Notes: generated by a model not told the origin, from the letters alone. 51,944 bases of DNA from Muribaculaceae bacterium (GCA_009775365.1 VSPM01000014.1:1-51944); one strand, 5' to 3'. Numbered from the stretch's first letter, positions 1 to 7,846 are shown. A program made the numbers and translations.

Positions 1-193
1 TTGAAAGGCCGCCCAATACTCTATGTCTTTTGCTTGGTTGAAAAACATAAAGTTCTTATCCCGAACTCGCGTTGATAGCATAAATACGCAACCAACTTGC
101 ATGGCGGTCTCTATCCCAATTGCGAGCTTTCTCTCTACTCAACTTACTAACACGAGCATCCGTTATATCAAGCGACTTGATTTGATTAAAACT

Positions 194-225
194 TTTGCAA
201 TGTCGTAAGAATTTGTGTAACTTTG
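194..225 (+). promoter_or_regulatory. Bacteroidota promoter for the small gene pair
   Basis: A TTTG at 194-197 and TAACTTTG at 218-225 are separated by 20 bases, the same spacing as in the tRNA promoters of this window. Transcription would begin near 229, just before the ATG at 242. Confidence 0.65.
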
Positions 226-241
226 CGTTATAAAAAAAATC

Positions 242-382
242 ATGACACGCAATATTAATATTACAGATACAGATCCTTCTTCAACTGCTATTAAATTCTT
301 CAATGACTTGAAGGATAAAAAACATGAGCAAATAAAAAAGTTGACAAAGAATCCTGAATGCATCTTTACAGTCAAAGTTTAA
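242..382 (+). CDS. Small hypothetical protein, first gene of a translationally coupled pair
   Basis: A 46-residue reading frame starts with ATG 13 bases after the likely transcription start of a well-formed promoter. It is AT-rich and lysine-rich, with a polar N-terminus and a central charged helix-like stretch (FFNDLKDKKHEQ). Its TAA stop overlaps the ATG of the next frame (TAATG at 380-384), which suggests translational coupling. I do not recognise the family. Small coupled gene pairs of this shape are often toxin-antitoxin modules, but nothing in the sequence proves that. Base composition is unlike the GC-rich transporter gene beside it. Confidence 0.45.
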   Translation: MTRNINITDTDPSSTAIKFFNDLKDKKHEQIKKLTKNPECIFTVKV

Positions 383-621
383 TGGACATATCATTCAAGA
401 TAGCAAACAACAAGGGAGACCTAATACTGGTTGCCCTTTCATATTATGATACCGAAGCTTGGAACTATCTTCGGCAACTACATGAAGAGAAGAATGAGAA
501 GCTGGGCTATGACCACACGCGTGAACATCGCGAGAGGATAGACCGTGGCATATGCCACGGCGGCATTGTCGCCCGGTATAGTGTCAGACACATAGGTGAG
601 CGCCATAGGGTTAGCCATTGA
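382..621 (+). CDS. Second small gene of the pair, probably truncated at its 3' end
   Basis: The frame starts at an ATG overlapping the upstream stop and encodes 79 residues. The first 30 or so (MDISFKIANNKGDLILVALS and the following aromatic stretch) look like a small globular protein and are AT-rich. From about 478 onward it runs antisense through the 3' end of the transporter gene and becomes arginine- and histidine-rich, as expected of an accidental antisense frame. The simplest reading is that the original gene lost its end at a junction near 478. A genuine convergent overlap is possible. Function unknown. Confidence 0.3.
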   Translation: MDISFKIANNKGDLILVALSYYDTEAWNYLRQLHEEKNEKLGYDHTREHRERIDRGICHGGIVARYSVRHIGERHRVSH

Positions 622-2139
622 CCCGCACAACATGCCGCAGCTTCCGCCAAAATCGAGCCCCGACACCCGCAAGGCAACCACACCCATTATGATAACCGGC
701 ACGACCGTTACCACAAATCCTAAACCGACCCACAACAGGCCGTCACCCTCCATGAGCGTTTCAAAGAAACTTCCCCCCGCTTCCAGGCCAAGGCACGAAA
801 GATATAGCGAAAGCCCTATACCTCTGAGCATAAGATTGGCAGAGCGGGTGGTATAGGTCACAATGCGAAGGGCAGGGCCGAATCTTCCCATAAGAATCCC
901 GACCACAATCGGCCCACCGGCAAGGCCGAGCTTCACCGGAGCGCTCATGCCGGGAAGAAAGACAGGTATCGAACCCAACAGCAAGCCTAAGAACATTCCT
1001 ATAAATATCACCGCCATATTAGGGTCTTTCAATGTGGCCGACCTGTTTCCAAGCACTTTTGCCACATTGTCGATAGATTTCTCTTCTCCGACCACCGTAA
1101 GTTTGTCGCCAAGCTGCAGCACAAGCCCCGGAGTGGCAAGCAGCGTGATGCCGCTGCGGCTCACGCGGCTTATGTTGATGCCATAACTGTTGCGCAAACG
1201 GAGCGACCCGAGCTTCTTGCCGTTAAGTTCCGGCCGCGTCACAGCTATATGCCTCGACACCAGACGGCTGTCGATGGCATTCCAGTCAATTTCATCGCTG
1301 TTCCAGTCTTCGTTTTCATGCTCTCCGAAGAGCATGGTCATTACAGGCACATCCTTTTCCGTTGTGGCCACAAGCACACGGTCGTTTTCCATGAGCCTGA
1401 GGTCAGAAGTTGGTATCGTGACTTTCCCGTCGCGCCAAAGGCGAGAAATCACAAATCGCGGCCCCACGAGAGCGGCGGCCTCCTTCACTGTCTTGTTGAA
1501 GAGAGCCGGGTTCACAATCTTGAATGCGTCGATATGCGTCTTGTTGAGGTCTTCGCTCTCCGGCACCTTCATATTAGATGCCCTGGCAACGCATTTTCGT
1601 AGAAAAATCAGTCCGAGAATAACACCTACCACGCCAAGAGGATATGTCACAGCGCAACTCAAAGCCGTGCTGCTGGCCGGAAGCCCGAGCTGCTGAAGCG
1701 ACTGCTGGGCGGCGGCAAGAGCCGGAGTGTTGGTGGTGGCTCCGCAAAGCACGCCCGCCATGTCGCTCATCGGGAGCGACATGCCGAGACTTATGGCCAC
1801 AGCCATCGCCGTGCCAAGGAGAATCACCCCAAGGCCAAGAAAATTGAGTTGCACTCCACCCGTGCGGAAAGAGCTGAAGAATCCGGGGCCGACCTGCAGG
1901 CCCAGCTCATACACAAAAAGCACAAGGCCAAAGTTCTGCGCAAACGCCAGCATGGCCGGGTCGATAGAGAGCCCTATATGCCCGGCAAATATCCCTGCAA
2001 AGAAAACCCATGTCACGCCAAGCGATATTCCTTTGACACGTATTTTGCCTAGGCCAAGGCCCGCAGCGATAATAAGCGCGATTATCACCACTGCCTGCAC
2101 AGATGAATGCTCCATCAATATGGACTGAATCCATTCCAT
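478..2139 (-). CDS. AspT/YidE-type putative permease with two TrkA_C (RCK_C) domains
   Basis: The 553-residue protein has the layout of the aspartate:alanine exchanger (AspT) family: about five N-terminal membrane segments, two cytoplasmic RCK_C/TrkA_C domains in the middle (roughly residues 190-270 and 285-365), then a second membrane half. Conserved-looking patches include FAGIFAGHIGL and the small-residue motifs GATTNTPALAAAQQ and GSMANPMALTYV, one per membrane half. RCK_C domains usually bind a small ligand or nucleotide and gate transport, so this is probably a regulated inner-membrane carrier; the substrate cannot be told from sequence. The start at MEWIQSI is preferred because upstream codons would add a short non-hydrophobic extension. 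A minus-strand TAATTTTG lies at 2247-2240. Confidence 0.88.
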   Translation of the reverse strand: MEWIQSILMEHSSVQAVVIIALIIAAGLGLGKIRVKGISLGVTWVFFAGIFAGHIGLSIDPAMLAFAQNFGLVLFVYELGLQVGPGFFSSFRTGGVQLNFLGLGVILLGTAMAVAISLGMSLPMSDMAGVLCGATTNTPALAAAQQSLQQLGLPASSTALSCAVTYPLGVVGVILGLIFLRKCVARASNMKVPESEDLNKTHIDAFKIVNPALFNKTVKEAAALVGPRFVISRLWRDGKVTIPTSDLRLMENDRVLVATTEKDVPVMTMLFGEHENEDWNSDEIDWNAIDSRLVSRHIAVTRPELNGKKLGSLRLRNSYGINISRVSRSGITLLATPGLVLQLGDKLTVVGEEKSIDNVAKVLGNRSATLKDPNMAVIFIGMFLGLLLGSIPVFLPGMSAPVKLGLAGGPIVVGILMGRFGPALRIVTYTTRSANLMLRGIGLSLYLSCLGLEAGGSFFETLMEGDGLLWVGLGFVVTVVPVIIMGVVALRVSGLDFGGSCGMLCGSMANPMALTYVSDTIPGDNAAVAYATVYPLAMFTRVVIAQLLILLFM

Positions 2140-2239
2140 AATATTCTCGTTATTTATATGAGCTACCGCAGCCGGAAACGGCCATAACCACTGCCGGCTC
2201 ATATCAAATCTTATGATGTGTTAACAAATTAACAGGCCA

Positions 2240-2277
2240 CAAAATTAATCAAAAATCATGATTATTATGTAATTTTG
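2240..2277. promoter_or_regulatory. Divergent promoters between transporter and dtd
   Basis: TAATTTTG occurs on the minus strand at 2247-2240, facing the transporter, and on the plus strand at 2270-2277, facing dtd. Both match the Bacteroidota -7 element; the -33 elements are weak. The leader to dtd would be about 100 bases. Confidence 0.5.
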
Positions 2278-2379
2278 CACATAATAACGTCTTTAGGGAA
2301 TCTTATGAGCCCTGCATGGCGGATTTTTCTCTTCTTGTCGGCATGAAACCGGCAAAACATGCACAAACTATAAAATGAT

Positions 2380-2832
2380 ATGAGATTAGTGATTCAGCGT
2401 GTGAGCGAAGCCTCTGTGACAATCGGAGGGAAACTCCACAGTGAAATTAAACGAGGATTGATGATTCTTGTGGGCGTGGCCGAGGGCGACACTCCTGCCG
2501 ACGTGGAATGGCTGGCGGCAAAGACAGCGGCAATGCGCATATTTCCTGACGAGAACGGGGTGATGAACCGGTCTTTGATTGACATAGACGGGGAGGCTCT
2601 TGCCGTGAGCCAGTTCACGCTCACTGCCTCCACAAAAAAAGGGAACAGGCCGAGCTATATCCATGCCGCCGGGCATGACCTGGCGATTCCTCTATACGAA
2701 AAATATTGCGAAACTCTTTCCTCGTTGCTTAATAAGGATGTGAAAAGAGGTGTGTTCGGGGCCGACATGCAGGTGGCGCTCATCAATGACGGACCTGTGA
2801 CAATAATAATCGACTCGCGCCTTCGCGAATGA
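2380..2832 (+). CDS. dtd: D-aminoacyl-tRNA deacylase
   Basis: Dtd hydrolyses the ester bond of D-aminoacyl-tRNAs (and glycyl-tRNA-Ala), preventing D-amino acids from entering translation; it is a cytoplasmic homodimer. The 150-residue length is typical. Both family signatures are visible: SQFTL at residues 77-81 and the NDGPVT loop at 136-141, whose Gly-Pro pair provides chiral proofreading. The N-terminus MRLVIQRV is the normal family start, so ATG 2380 is secure. It stands alone, with a TAATTTTG element about 100 bases upstream, and is followed by the tRNA-Pro unit. Confidence 0.96.
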   Translation: MRLVIQRVSEASVTIGGKLHSEIKRGLMILVGVAEGDTPADVEWLAAKTAAMRIFPDENGVMNRSLIDIDGEALAVSQFTLTASTKKGNRPSYIHAAGHDLAIPLYEKYCETLSSLLNKDVKRGVFGADMQVALINDGPVTIIIDSRLRE

Positions 2833-2957
2833 CATTTCCGGCAGTTTTGCCCCATAATCCCTCAAAAAACTCCGGCATTTTGCTTAGGCGTATCAATCTA
2901 ATTATCAATTATTTTTAAGAGCAATTAAAAATTTGATTGAATTTTTCAAGCAAAAAA

Positions 2958-2989
2958 TTTGCAAGGAATATAAAAAGTGCGTAACTTTG
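2958..2989 (+). promoter_or_regulatory. Promoter of tRNA-Pro
   Basis: TTTG at 2958-2961 and TAACTTTG at 2982-2989 are 20 bases apart. The primary transcript would carry a leader of about 115 bases before the mature tRNA at 3113. Confidence 0.7.
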
Positions 2990-3112
2990 CATCGCTTTAA
3001 TCAAGAACCCCCGCTTGAAACGCAAGTAGAGAGTGAAGGCATTTGCAAGAATGCAATCGAAGCAGCAATGCTTCTCCCCGATACCGGTTGGTCTTGATTA
3101 AGCCTATTATCT

Positions 3113-3188
3113 CGGGGTGTAGCTCAGCCCGGTTTAGAGTACGCGTCTGGGGGGCGTGTGGTCGCAAGTTCGAATCTTGTCACCCCGA
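3113..3188 (+). tRNA. tRNA-Pro (anticodon GGG)
   Basis: The 76-base cloverleaf has acceptor arms CGGGGTG and CACCCCG, a D arm around AGCTCAGCCCGGTT, an anticodon stem CGCGT/GCGTG enclosing the loop CTGGGGG (anticodon GGG), and a T arm around the GTTCGAAT sequence. The discriminator base is A and CCA is not encoded. The anticodon stem contains two G-T pairs. Confidence 0.95.
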
Positions 3189-3194
3189 CTGAGA

Positions 3195-3237
3195 AAATTA
3201 GTGCTGAAGCCAATGGCTTCAGCACTAATTTTTTTAT
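3195..3237 (+). terminator. Rho-independent terminator of tRNA-Pro
   Basis: A perfect 17-base-pair hairpin (arms 3195-3211 and 3215-3231, loop AAT) ends in a run of T immediately after the tRNA. Confidence 0.9.
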
Positions 3238-3257
3238 CTCCACCATGCCCCAACCCA

Positions 3258-3563
3258 TCAACACAGCGCCAATAGTTGGGACCCAATAATATGCAACCCG
3301 GATTTTATCCTTTCAAGCTGAGCAGAACGGGGACGCTTAACACCGTTGGCATAATGCGAGAGTTGTTTCTGATTAATTCCAGATGCACGGCTGATAGCCG
3401 ACATCGTAGTGTATGACCCGGCATTCCTAATAAGAGCAGCAGCATCAAGATCATAGCATATGTCATAATCCCCTGCGGCAAGATATTCAGGGAATGTGTC
3501 ACCGTCAGCTATGCATCCCTGTATGTGCAGACGAGCGGACTCTTCAAAATCATCCTTTAGCAT
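3258..3563 (-). CDS. HicB-like antitoxin, C-terminal HTH part only (orphan)
   Basis: The 101-residue product resembles the C-terminal part of Bacteroidota HicB-family antitoxins: a short linker with GDTFPEYLA, a strand-like YDICYDLDAAALI, then an Xre-type helix-turn-helix with ISRASGINQKQLSHYANG followed by the basic KRPRSAQLERI. The usual N-terminal partial-RNase-H fold of HicB is missing, and no HicA toxin frame is seen on either side, so this is a reduced or orphan antitoxin or a stand-alone repressor. The frame stays open to 3659, but ATG 3563 is chosen because an AAGGAGGTGG Shine-Dalgarno sequence precedes it, unusual in this phylum. A minus-strand TAAATTTG lies at 3652-3645. Confidence 0.6.
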   Translation of the reverse strand: MLKDDFEESARLHIQGCIADGDTFPEYLAAGDYDICYDLDAAALIRNAGSYTTMSAISRASGINQKQLSHYANGVKRPRSAQLERIKSGLHIIGSQLLALC

Positions 3564-3581
3564 CCTGACCACCTCCTTTAC
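3563..3581 (-). promoter_or_regulatory. Strong Shine-Dalgarno deciding the HicB-like start
   Basis: On the minus strand AAAGGAGGTGGTCAGG directly precedes the ATG at 3563-3561. Bacteroidota genes rarely carry such a strong ribosome-binding site; none of the neighbouring genes has one. Confidence 0.55.
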
Positions 3582-3757
3582 TTTGCACTTGTTCATATTG
3601 TTCGTATGCAACATCACAAAGGCAGCAACATTTCTACCTTTAAACAAATTTACAAACACTTCATTTCACAAAACAACCTTATTTTGCAATACGAATCCTG
3701 ATTATCAAATGTTTATTTTTACAATAAATATTTTTTCACAAAAAAGTGTGAATTTTA

Positions 3758-3789
3758 TTTGGCAGTTTCAAAAGAATGTTGTAATTTTG
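3758..3789 (+). promoter_or_regulatory. Promoter of tRNA-Asp copy 1
   Basis: TTTG at 3758-3761 and TAATTTTG at 3782-3789 are 20 bases apart, an ideal Bacteroidota housekeeping promoter. Confidence 0.75.
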
Positions 3790-3847
3790 CACTCGCAATC
3801 GGGAACATCGAAGCAGATTAACCGATTATCATATTGAGATATCCCTT

Positions 3848-3922
3848 GGTGCGGTAGTTCAGCCTGGTTAGAATACATGCCTGTCACGCATGGGGTCGCG
3901 GGTTCAAGTCCCGTCCGCACCG
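3848..3922 (+). tRNA. tRNA-Asp (anticodon GTC), copy 1
   Basis: Acceptor arms GGTGCGG and CCGCACC, the D arm with GTTCAGCCTGGTTAGAA, anticodon loop CTGTCAC and T arm GGTTCAAGTCC form a complete cloverleaf. CCA is not encoded. The sequence is identical to copy 2 at 4225. Confidence 0.96.
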
Positions 3923-3936
3923 CCGAGGAGAGAGGA

Positions 3937-3977
3937 AGAGTAGCAGTGTAAACTTAGGTTTCCTGCTGCTCTTTTTT
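3937..3977 (+). terminator. Terminator of tRNA-Asp copy 1
   Basis: AGAGTAGCAG (3937-3946) pairs with CTGCTGCTCT (3963-3972), with one G-T pair, and a T run follows. Where copy 2 differs, pairing is still preserved. Confidence 0.8.
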
Positions 3978-4224
3978 CATACCCCATCCAAATTCGGCCC
4001 CGCCACCACGCCGGACCCTGTGAATTTTATCTTTGAATTATGCAATGATGCCAACACCTTAACACAATACGAATCCTGATTATCAAATGTTTATTTTTAT
4101 AATAAATATTTTTCACAAAAAAGTGTGAATTTTATTTGGCAGTTTCAAAAGAATATTGTAATTTTGCACTCGCAATCGGGAACATCGAAGCAGATTAACC
4201 GATTATCATATTGAGATATCCCTT

Positions 4225-4299
4225 GGTGCGGTAGTTCAGCCTGGTTAGAATACATGCCTGTCACGCATGGGGTCGCGGGTTCAAGTCCCGTCCGCACCG
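4225..4299 (+). tRNA. tRNA-Asp (anticodon GTC), copy 2
   Basis: Identical in sequence to the tRNA-Asp at 3848-3922, offset by 377 bases, within a duplicated transcription unit. Confidence 0.96.
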
Positions 4300-4313
4300 C
4301 CGAGGAGAGAGGA

Positions 4314-4354
4314 AGAGCAGTAGCGCAAACTTAGGTTTCCTGCTGCTCTTTTTT
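4314..4354 (+). terminator. Terminator of tRNA-Asp copy 2
   Basis: AGAGCAGTAG (4314-4323) pairs with CTGCTGCTCT (4340-4349), followed by a T run. The base changes relative to copy 1 swap one G-T pair position for another, so the stem is kept. Confidence 0.8.
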
Positions 4355-4433
4355 CGTACACCGGTTTCTACCGAAAACACTTAACCGCCTCGTTTCACAC
4401 ACCGCTGACACCGAGCGACAATAACCGAAACAT

Positions 4434-4862
4434 ATGATCTGCATTATCAACGGCCCAAACCTTAACCTGCTCGGCAAGCGCCAGCCGGAAATATACGGGA
4501 CCACCTCTTTCGAGGAATGTCTCGACGAAATACATAAGGAATTCCCCGACACTGAAATCAAATATTTCCAGTCGAATTGCGAAGGCGAAATAATCGACCA
4601 TCTTCACCGCCTCGGATACAACGAACCGGAATGCCGTGGAATCGTAATCAACCCGGGGGCATACGCCCATTATTCTTACGCCATTGCCGATGCCATCTCT
4701 TCAATCCCGACCCCTGTGGTGGAAGTGCATATCTCAAACATACATGCCCGCGATGAATTCCGACATCGCTCTGTAACAGCACCGGCCTGCAAAGCCATGC
4801 TCTGCGGATTCGGCCTCGACGGATATGCCCTCGCAATTCGCCATCTCCTCAACCGCAAATAA
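4434..4862 (+). CDS. aroQ: 3-dehydroquinate dehydratase, type II
   Basis: AroQ converts 3-dehydroquinate to 3-dehydroshikimate in the shikimate pathway; the enzyme is a cytoplasmic dodecamer. The 142-residue length is typical of type II. Diagnostic motifs are NGPNLNLLG at 6-14, the catalytic tyrosine at 21, NPGAYAHYS at 73-81, VEVHISN at 96-102 containing the catalytic histidine, and FRHRS near 109. It begins a compact plus-strand run with the O-methyltransferase 9 bases downstream. No clear promoter was found in the 79 bases after the tRNA-Asp terminator. Confidence 0.97.
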   Translation: MICIINGPNLNLLGKRQPEIYGTTSFEECLDEIHKEFPDTEIKYFQSNCEGEIIDHLHRLGYNEPECRGIVINPGAYAHYSYAIADAISSIPTPVVEVHISNIHARDEFRHRSVTAPACKAMLCGFGLDGYALAIRHLLNRK

Positions 4863-4871
4863 CCTCGCCAA

Positions 4872-5537
4872 ATGACCCAAGACCTCGAAGACTACATAAA
4901 CTCGCATATAAGTCCGGAACCGAAGGAACTCTACAGAATAGACCGCCTCACAAATCTTAGGCTCATCAACGGAAGAATGTGCTCAGGGCATATGCAAGGA
5001 CGTCTGCTCAAAATGCTCACAGCCATGGCAAAACCCCGCAGAGTGCTCGAACTCGGCACTTTCTCGGGATATTCCGCGCTCTGCATAGCAGAAGGTCTCG
5101 AAGAAGGCGCCACGATCGACACAATAGAGGTTGACGACGAGCTGGAAGACTTCATTACGGAGAACCTTTCCTCCTCTCCTCACGGCCACAAGGTGCGCCT
5201 GCACATAGGCGATGCGCTCTCAGTCATAGGCCAATGGCACGAAGAGGAGTTCGACATGGCTTTCATCGACGCCGACAAGCGCAGATATACAGACTATTTC
5301 AATGCAGTGCTGCCGCTGATCAAAACCGGCGGATTCATAATAGCCGACAACACTCTCTGGGACGGGCATGTGGTGGAGACCTGCCGGCATTCCGCCCACA
5401 CCCAGGGCATTATCGACTTCAACAACCTCGCGGCCTCATCCCCCTGCGTGGAAGCAGCCATAATACCTCTCCGCGACGGCCTCACCATTCTCCGCAAAAC
5501 CGGCATTCCACGGAACCCGCAACCCAATTGCCTCTAA
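4872..5537 (+). CDS. Class I SAM-dependent O-methyltransferase (caffeoyl-CoA/catechol OMT-like)
   Basis: The 221-residue protein has the fold of the methyltransferase_3 family: a lid region, the SAM-binding motif VLELGTFSGYS at about 58-68, an acidic strand end (TIEVDDE), and FIDADKRRY at 131-139, whose aspartates and lysine hold the metal and catalytic site in relatives. These enzymes transfer a methyl group from SAM to a hydroxyl of a small molecule or tRNA base; the substrate here is unknown. It lies 9 bases after aroQ. A short proline-rich tail after RKTGIP is not part of the conserved core. Confidence 0.9.
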   Translation: MTQDLEDYINSHISPEPKELYRIDRLTNLRLINGRMCSGHMQGRLLKMLTAMAKPRRVLELGTFSGYSALCIAEGLEEGATIDTIEVDDELEDFITENLSSSPHGHKVRLHIGDALSVIGQWHEEEFDMAFIDADKRRYTDYFNAVLPLIKTGGFIIADNTLWDGHVVETCRHSAHTQGIIDFNNLAASSPCVEAAIIPLRDGLTILRKTGIPRNPQPNCL

Positions 5538-5629
5538 GGCAGCCGCCATGCCGGCATAAACGAAATCGCTTCTCTCCGCGTTATTAAATCAGATGCGTAT
5601 ATTCGCGTCAGCAACTCAAAATTCAGACT

Positions 5630-6001
5630 ATGGAAGGTAAACGCCAAGCAAAGATAGCACGGCTCATTCAAAAGGAGCTAAGCGAAATTTTCCGCCGCCA
5701 GACAGCCGCCCTCGGGGGCGTGATAGTGTCGGTGAGCGCAGTGAGAGTAACCCCCGACCTCAGCATCGCCAAGGCATATCTCAGCATATTCCCGCCCGAA
5801 AAAGGGCAGGCTATCATTGACAACATCAAGAAGCAGTCGAAGACTGTGAGATATGAGCTCGCACAGGCCGTGAAGCAGGTGCTCCGCAAATGCCCTGACC
5901 TGCAGTTCTATCTCGACGACTCCCTCGACTATATCGACAACATCGACCGCCTGCTCGGAGCCCACAAAGAAGGAGAAGAAGAGAGAACTGAGGTGGAATG
6001 A
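5630..6001 (+). CDS. rbfA: 30S ribosome-binding factor A
   Basis: RbfA binds the immature 30S subunit near helix 1 of 16S rRNA and assists late maturation and cold adaptation. The 123-residue product shows the single KH-like domain of the family: N-terminal RLIQKELSEIFRR, then SVSAVRVTPDLSIAKAYLSIFP, and C-terminal LRKCPDLQFYLDDSLDYIDNIDRLL. Its stop overlaps the start of the next gene (ATGA at 5998-6001), indicating coupling to the LolE-like permease, an arrangement often seen in Bacteroidota. Confidence 0.95.
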   Translation: MEGKRQAKIARLIQKELSEIFRRQTAALGGVIVSVSAVRVTPDLSIAKAYLSIFPPEKGQAIIDNIKKQSKTVRYELAQAVKQVLRKCPDLQFYLDDSLDYIDNIDRLLGAHKEGEEERTEVE

Positions 6002-7230
6002 AACTTAGCGCACTCCCGGCCCGCATAGCCTGGCGCTATCTGAGGGCCCCGAAATCGCACAGCGCAGTCAGCGCCATATCTATAGTGTCGGTGGTGGGGG
6101 TGGCTGTGGCCACCGCCGCCATAATCTGTGTGCTTTCGGTGTTCAACGGATTCCGGGGGCTGCTCAACGACAAACTCGACACCCTCGCGCCCGACGTGCT
6201 TATCACGCCGGCCAAAGGGAAAACTTTCGCCAATGCCGACTCAATAGCCGATATTGTCGCAGATATGCCCAGCGTGGAAGAGGTCATGCCGGCAGTGGTT
6301 GACAATGCCCTGGCCATTTCCGAATCACGCGAAATGCCTGTCACTCTGCGAGGCGTAGACCCAGAGGCTTACGCACGCATAACATCTGTCGACTCCATAA
6401 TTTTCGAAGGGGCAAAAATGAAAGACCTCACGCCGGCCGACGCCGTCGTGTCGGTAGGCACAGGACAGCAGCTGGCAATATATGCCACCGGAGGGACTCT
6501 CCTTCTTTTCGCGCCACGGCGCGAGGGAAGAGTGAACCTGGCAAACCCGATGTCGTCGTTCCTGACAGACTCTGTGAGCGTGGCGGGAATATTCCAGGCA
6601 ATGCAAAGCGACTATGACAACAACACGGTGATTTGCGACATTACCACAGCCCGCAACCTCTTTCAATACACCACCGAAGCCACTCAGCTTGAAGTGAAAG
6701 CCACTCCGGGAACCGACCTCCCCGCGCTCGCCTCAGACATAGAACTCAGCCTCGGCCCCAATGCCCTGGCAAAAGACCGCGCAAGGCAGCAGCAAACCAA
6801 CTTCAGAATGGTGGAAATTGAAAAATGGGTCACATTCCTGCTCCTTATCTTCATCCTGCTGATTGCCTCTTTCAATATAATCAGCACACTTTGCATGCTC
6901 ATCATCGAGAAGCAGCATTCAATGGCCACTCTTTCGGCCTTGGGGATGTCGCGCAAATCAATCGGGGCTACCTTCTGGTGGGAGAGCATGTATGTGAGCA
7001 TGTCGGGCGGAATAGCCGGAATAATCACAGGGCTTGCGCTCTGCCTCATTCAAGAGCATTTCGGGCTTATAAAGCTCGGAGGCGACCCCGAGGCCATGAT
7101 AATAACAGCCTATCCGGTGGCCGTGGAATGGAGCGACGTGCTCATAGCCCTTGCCCCGGTCACAATAATCGGGCTTGCGGCCGCCTCCATCGCATCGGCA
7201 TTCGCTCGCTCCCGCATAGAACGCCCGTGA
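5998..7230 (+). CDS. LolC/LolE-family ABC transporter permease (FtsX domain)
   Basis: The 410-residue inner-membrane protein has one N-terminal membrane segment (about 22-46), a large periplasmic MacB-PCD-like domain, and three C-terminal membrane helices (from about residue 275) typical of the FtsX/LolE class. LolCDE extracts lipoproteins from the inner membrane and hands them to LolA. Features include IAWRYLRAPKSHSAVSAISIVS at the N-terminus and SMATLSALGMSRKSIGATFWWES in the coupling loop. No ATPase gene is adjacent, so LolD must lie elsewhere. It overlaps rbfA by 4 bases. Confidence 0.85.
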   Translation: MKLSALPARIAWRYLRAPKSHSAVSAISIVSVVGVAVATAAIICVLSVFNGFRGLLNDKLDTLAPDVLITPAKGKTFANADSIADIVADMPSVEEVMPAVVDNALAISESREMPVTLRGVDPEAYARITSVDSIIFEGAKMKDLTPADAVVSVGTGQQLAIYATGGTLLLFAPRREGRVNLANPMSSFLTDSVSVAGIFQAMQSDYDNNTVICDITTARNLFQYTTEATQLEVKATPGTDLPALASDIELSLGPNALAKDRARQQQTNFRMVEIEKWVTFLLLIFILLIASFNIISTLCMLIIEKQHSMATLSALGMSRKSIGATFWWESMYVSMSGGIAGIITGLALCLIQEHFGLIKLGGDPEAMIITAYPVAVEWSDVLIALAPVTIIGLAAASIASAFARSRIERP

Positions 7231-7325
7231 CAAAAGGTCAGATTGCCGAAAACCATGTAAAAGAGCCGTAAAATAGATGTTTTGACCCTTTTAAGTCAAC
7301 AAAATGCTAAAAAACCGTTAATATT

Positions 7326-7357
7326 TTTGCTTATTTTCAAATTTTGTGATAAATTTG
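7326..7357 (+). promoter_or_regulatory. Promoter of the Lrp-family gene
   Basis: TTTG at 7326-7329 and TAAATTTG at 7350-7357 are 20 bases apart. The leader would be about 20 bases. Confidence 0.7.
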
Positions 7358-7381
7358 CAAAACTAACACAAATCTTTAACC

Positions 7382-7846
7382 ATGGACCGTATCGACAACT
7401 TAGACAAAAAGATTCTAAACATCATCATGAAGAACGCCCGCATAGCATCAAAGGATGTTGCTCTTGAATGCGGCGTTTCAAGAGCCGCCATCCATCAGCG
7501 CATCCAGCGTCTGATTGAGATGAAAGTAATCACCGGCTCAGGATACACAGTCAATCCCAAGTCGCTTGGCTACAACACTTGCACCTACATCGGCGTGAGC
7601 CTCGAAAAAGGGTCAATGTATCGCGAGGTAGTTCAAGAACTGGAAAAAATTCCGGAAGTAGTGGAATGCCACTACACCACCGGCCCTTACTCAATGCTCA
7701 TCAAAGTGTATGCACAGGACAACCAGCACCTCATGCAGCTTCTCAACGACCAGATCCAGCACATCGCAGGCGTCACTGAGACCGAGACGCTCATCTCTTT
7801 GGAACAGAGCATGAACCGCCAGGTTTATATCCCGGTTAACAAATAA
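7382..7846 (+). CDS. Lrp/AsnC-family transcriptional regulator
   Basis: The 154-residue protein has an N-terminal winged helix-turn-helix (residues about 5-55; ASKDVALECGVSRAAIHQRI is the recognition region) and a C-terminal RAM/ligand-binding domain (about 65-145) ending in GVTETETLISLEQS. Lrp-family proteins form octamers and respond to amino acids; the effector here cannot be inferred. It has its own promoter and is monocistronic or followed by yfhO after 70 bases. Confidence 0.94.
   Translation: MDRIDNLDKKILNIIMKNARIASKDVALECGVSRAAIHQRIQRLIEMKVITGSGYTVNPKSLGYNTCTYIGVSLEKGSMYREVVQELEKIPEVVECHYTTGPYSMLIKVYAQDNQHLMQLLNDQIQHIAGVTETETLISLEQSMNRQVYIPVNK

Larger units (their letters stand above)
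3687..3978 (+). repeat. Tandem duplication, copy 1 (tRNA-Asp transcription unit)
   Basis: This 292-base block, comprising promoter, leader, tRNA-Asp and terminator, recurs at 4065-4355 with only a few differences, including one base lost from a T run. The period is 377-378 bases, with an unrelated spacer of about 86 bases between copies. Confidence 0.9.
4065..4355 (+). repeat. Tandem duplication, copy 2 (tRNA-Asp transcription unit)
   Basis: Second copy of the block at 3687-3978, carrying its own promoter (TAATTTTG at 4159-4166), tRNA-Asp and terminator. The tRNA and leader are essentially unchanged. Confidence 0.9.

Noticed and set aside
78..200. A minus-strand frame resembling the end of a basic protein (LSREKARNWDRDRHASWLR)
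   Set aside because: It runs through a plus-strand promoter, has no supported start, and I recognise no family; it may be chance.
23..208. A 61-residue plus-strand frame at the left edge
   Set aside because: Lies upstream of the promoter at 194-225, has no family resemblance and no start signal.
3496..3837. A 113-residue plus frame between tRNA genes
   Set aside because: Antisense to the HicB-like gene, then runs through the tRNA-Asp promoter region.
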